Shown here: one piece after another, positions 40,761 to 40,808 of the stretch
Layout: every line of letters starts with the position of its first letter
How positions within the stretch are numbered: position 1 is the first letter of the stretch
From: Chara braunii
Taxonomy: Eukaryota > Streptophyta > Charophyceae > Charales > Characeae
Reading direction: 5' to 3'
Assembly (NCBI GenBank): GCA_003427395.1
Contig: BFEA01000070.1
Span: forward strand, 1,259,347 to 1,300,154
Length of the DNA: 40,808 nucleotides
Made by a program: the position numbers and the translations under genes
The notes under the pieces: generated by a model
The model's database searches: none
What the model was told of the DNA's origin: nothing
What the model saw: the letters and a program-made list of their open reading frames with translations, nothing else

Positions 40761-40808
40761 TAGCGAAACATTGGTATTGCTAAGGACTTTTGATATTAAC
40801 CGGGGAAC

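Overview
This window looks like nuclear DNA of a green-lineage eukaryote. A streptophyte alga such as Chara would fit, but the species is inferred. The one clearly functional protein gene encodes a BTAF1/Mot1 ATPase whose N-terminus and SNF2 motor resemble the land-plant protein. The other supports are plant-type tRNA-Arg(CCU) genes and a Penelope-like retroelement with its GIY-YIG nuclease ahead of the reverse transcriptase. Everything else is repeats, decayed mobile DNA and simple-sequence tracts. Isolated N bases and 20-55 base homopolymers make local assembly length errors likely.

Layout. 1-2.3 kb: tandemly duplicated short repeats and a zinc-knuckle (Gag-like) fragment. 2.3-4.2 kb and 7.0-7.6 kb: an array of about thirty 20-25 bp palindromes related to TCGTGTTCAACACGA, embedded in larger 320-440 bp repeat units. 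5.2-5.7 and 6.3-6.8 kb: two copies of an A/T-rich foldback element. 7.7-14.3 kb: a decayed multi-gene element with charged and basic proteins, a tentative methyltransferase-like stretch and a Ulp1-type C48 protease with its catalytic residues still readable across a frameshift. 14.5-16.7 kb: A/T-rich, nothing recognised.

16.75-22.13 kb is a nested insertion. A 5.2 kb Penelope-like element (zinc-knuckle/coiled-coil ORF, GIY-YIG nuclease with a CxxC insert, reverse transcriptase, LTR-like direct repeats) sits between 12 bp target duplications inside an older small TTAA-flanked inverted-repeat element. 22.2-25.1 kb carries three GA/CT arrays and a 12 bp minisatellite. 25.16-33.0 kb is the intronless BTAF1 gene, rich in glycine, proline and serine tracts, with one apparent frameshift in a run of 33 G.

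33-40 kb holds a second, older Penelope RT fragment. It also has several short poly(A)-tailed retroinsertions with 11-17 bp target duplications (two appear to be one SINE family), long T and C tracts, and a complete 143 bp TTAA element with 17 bp perfect inverted repeats. The right edge carries two tRNA-Arg(CCU) genes on the minus strand, 191 bp apart.

There is no operon-like cooperation between genes. BTAF1 is a housekeeping regulator of TBP, and the rest is mostly the record of several layers of transposition.
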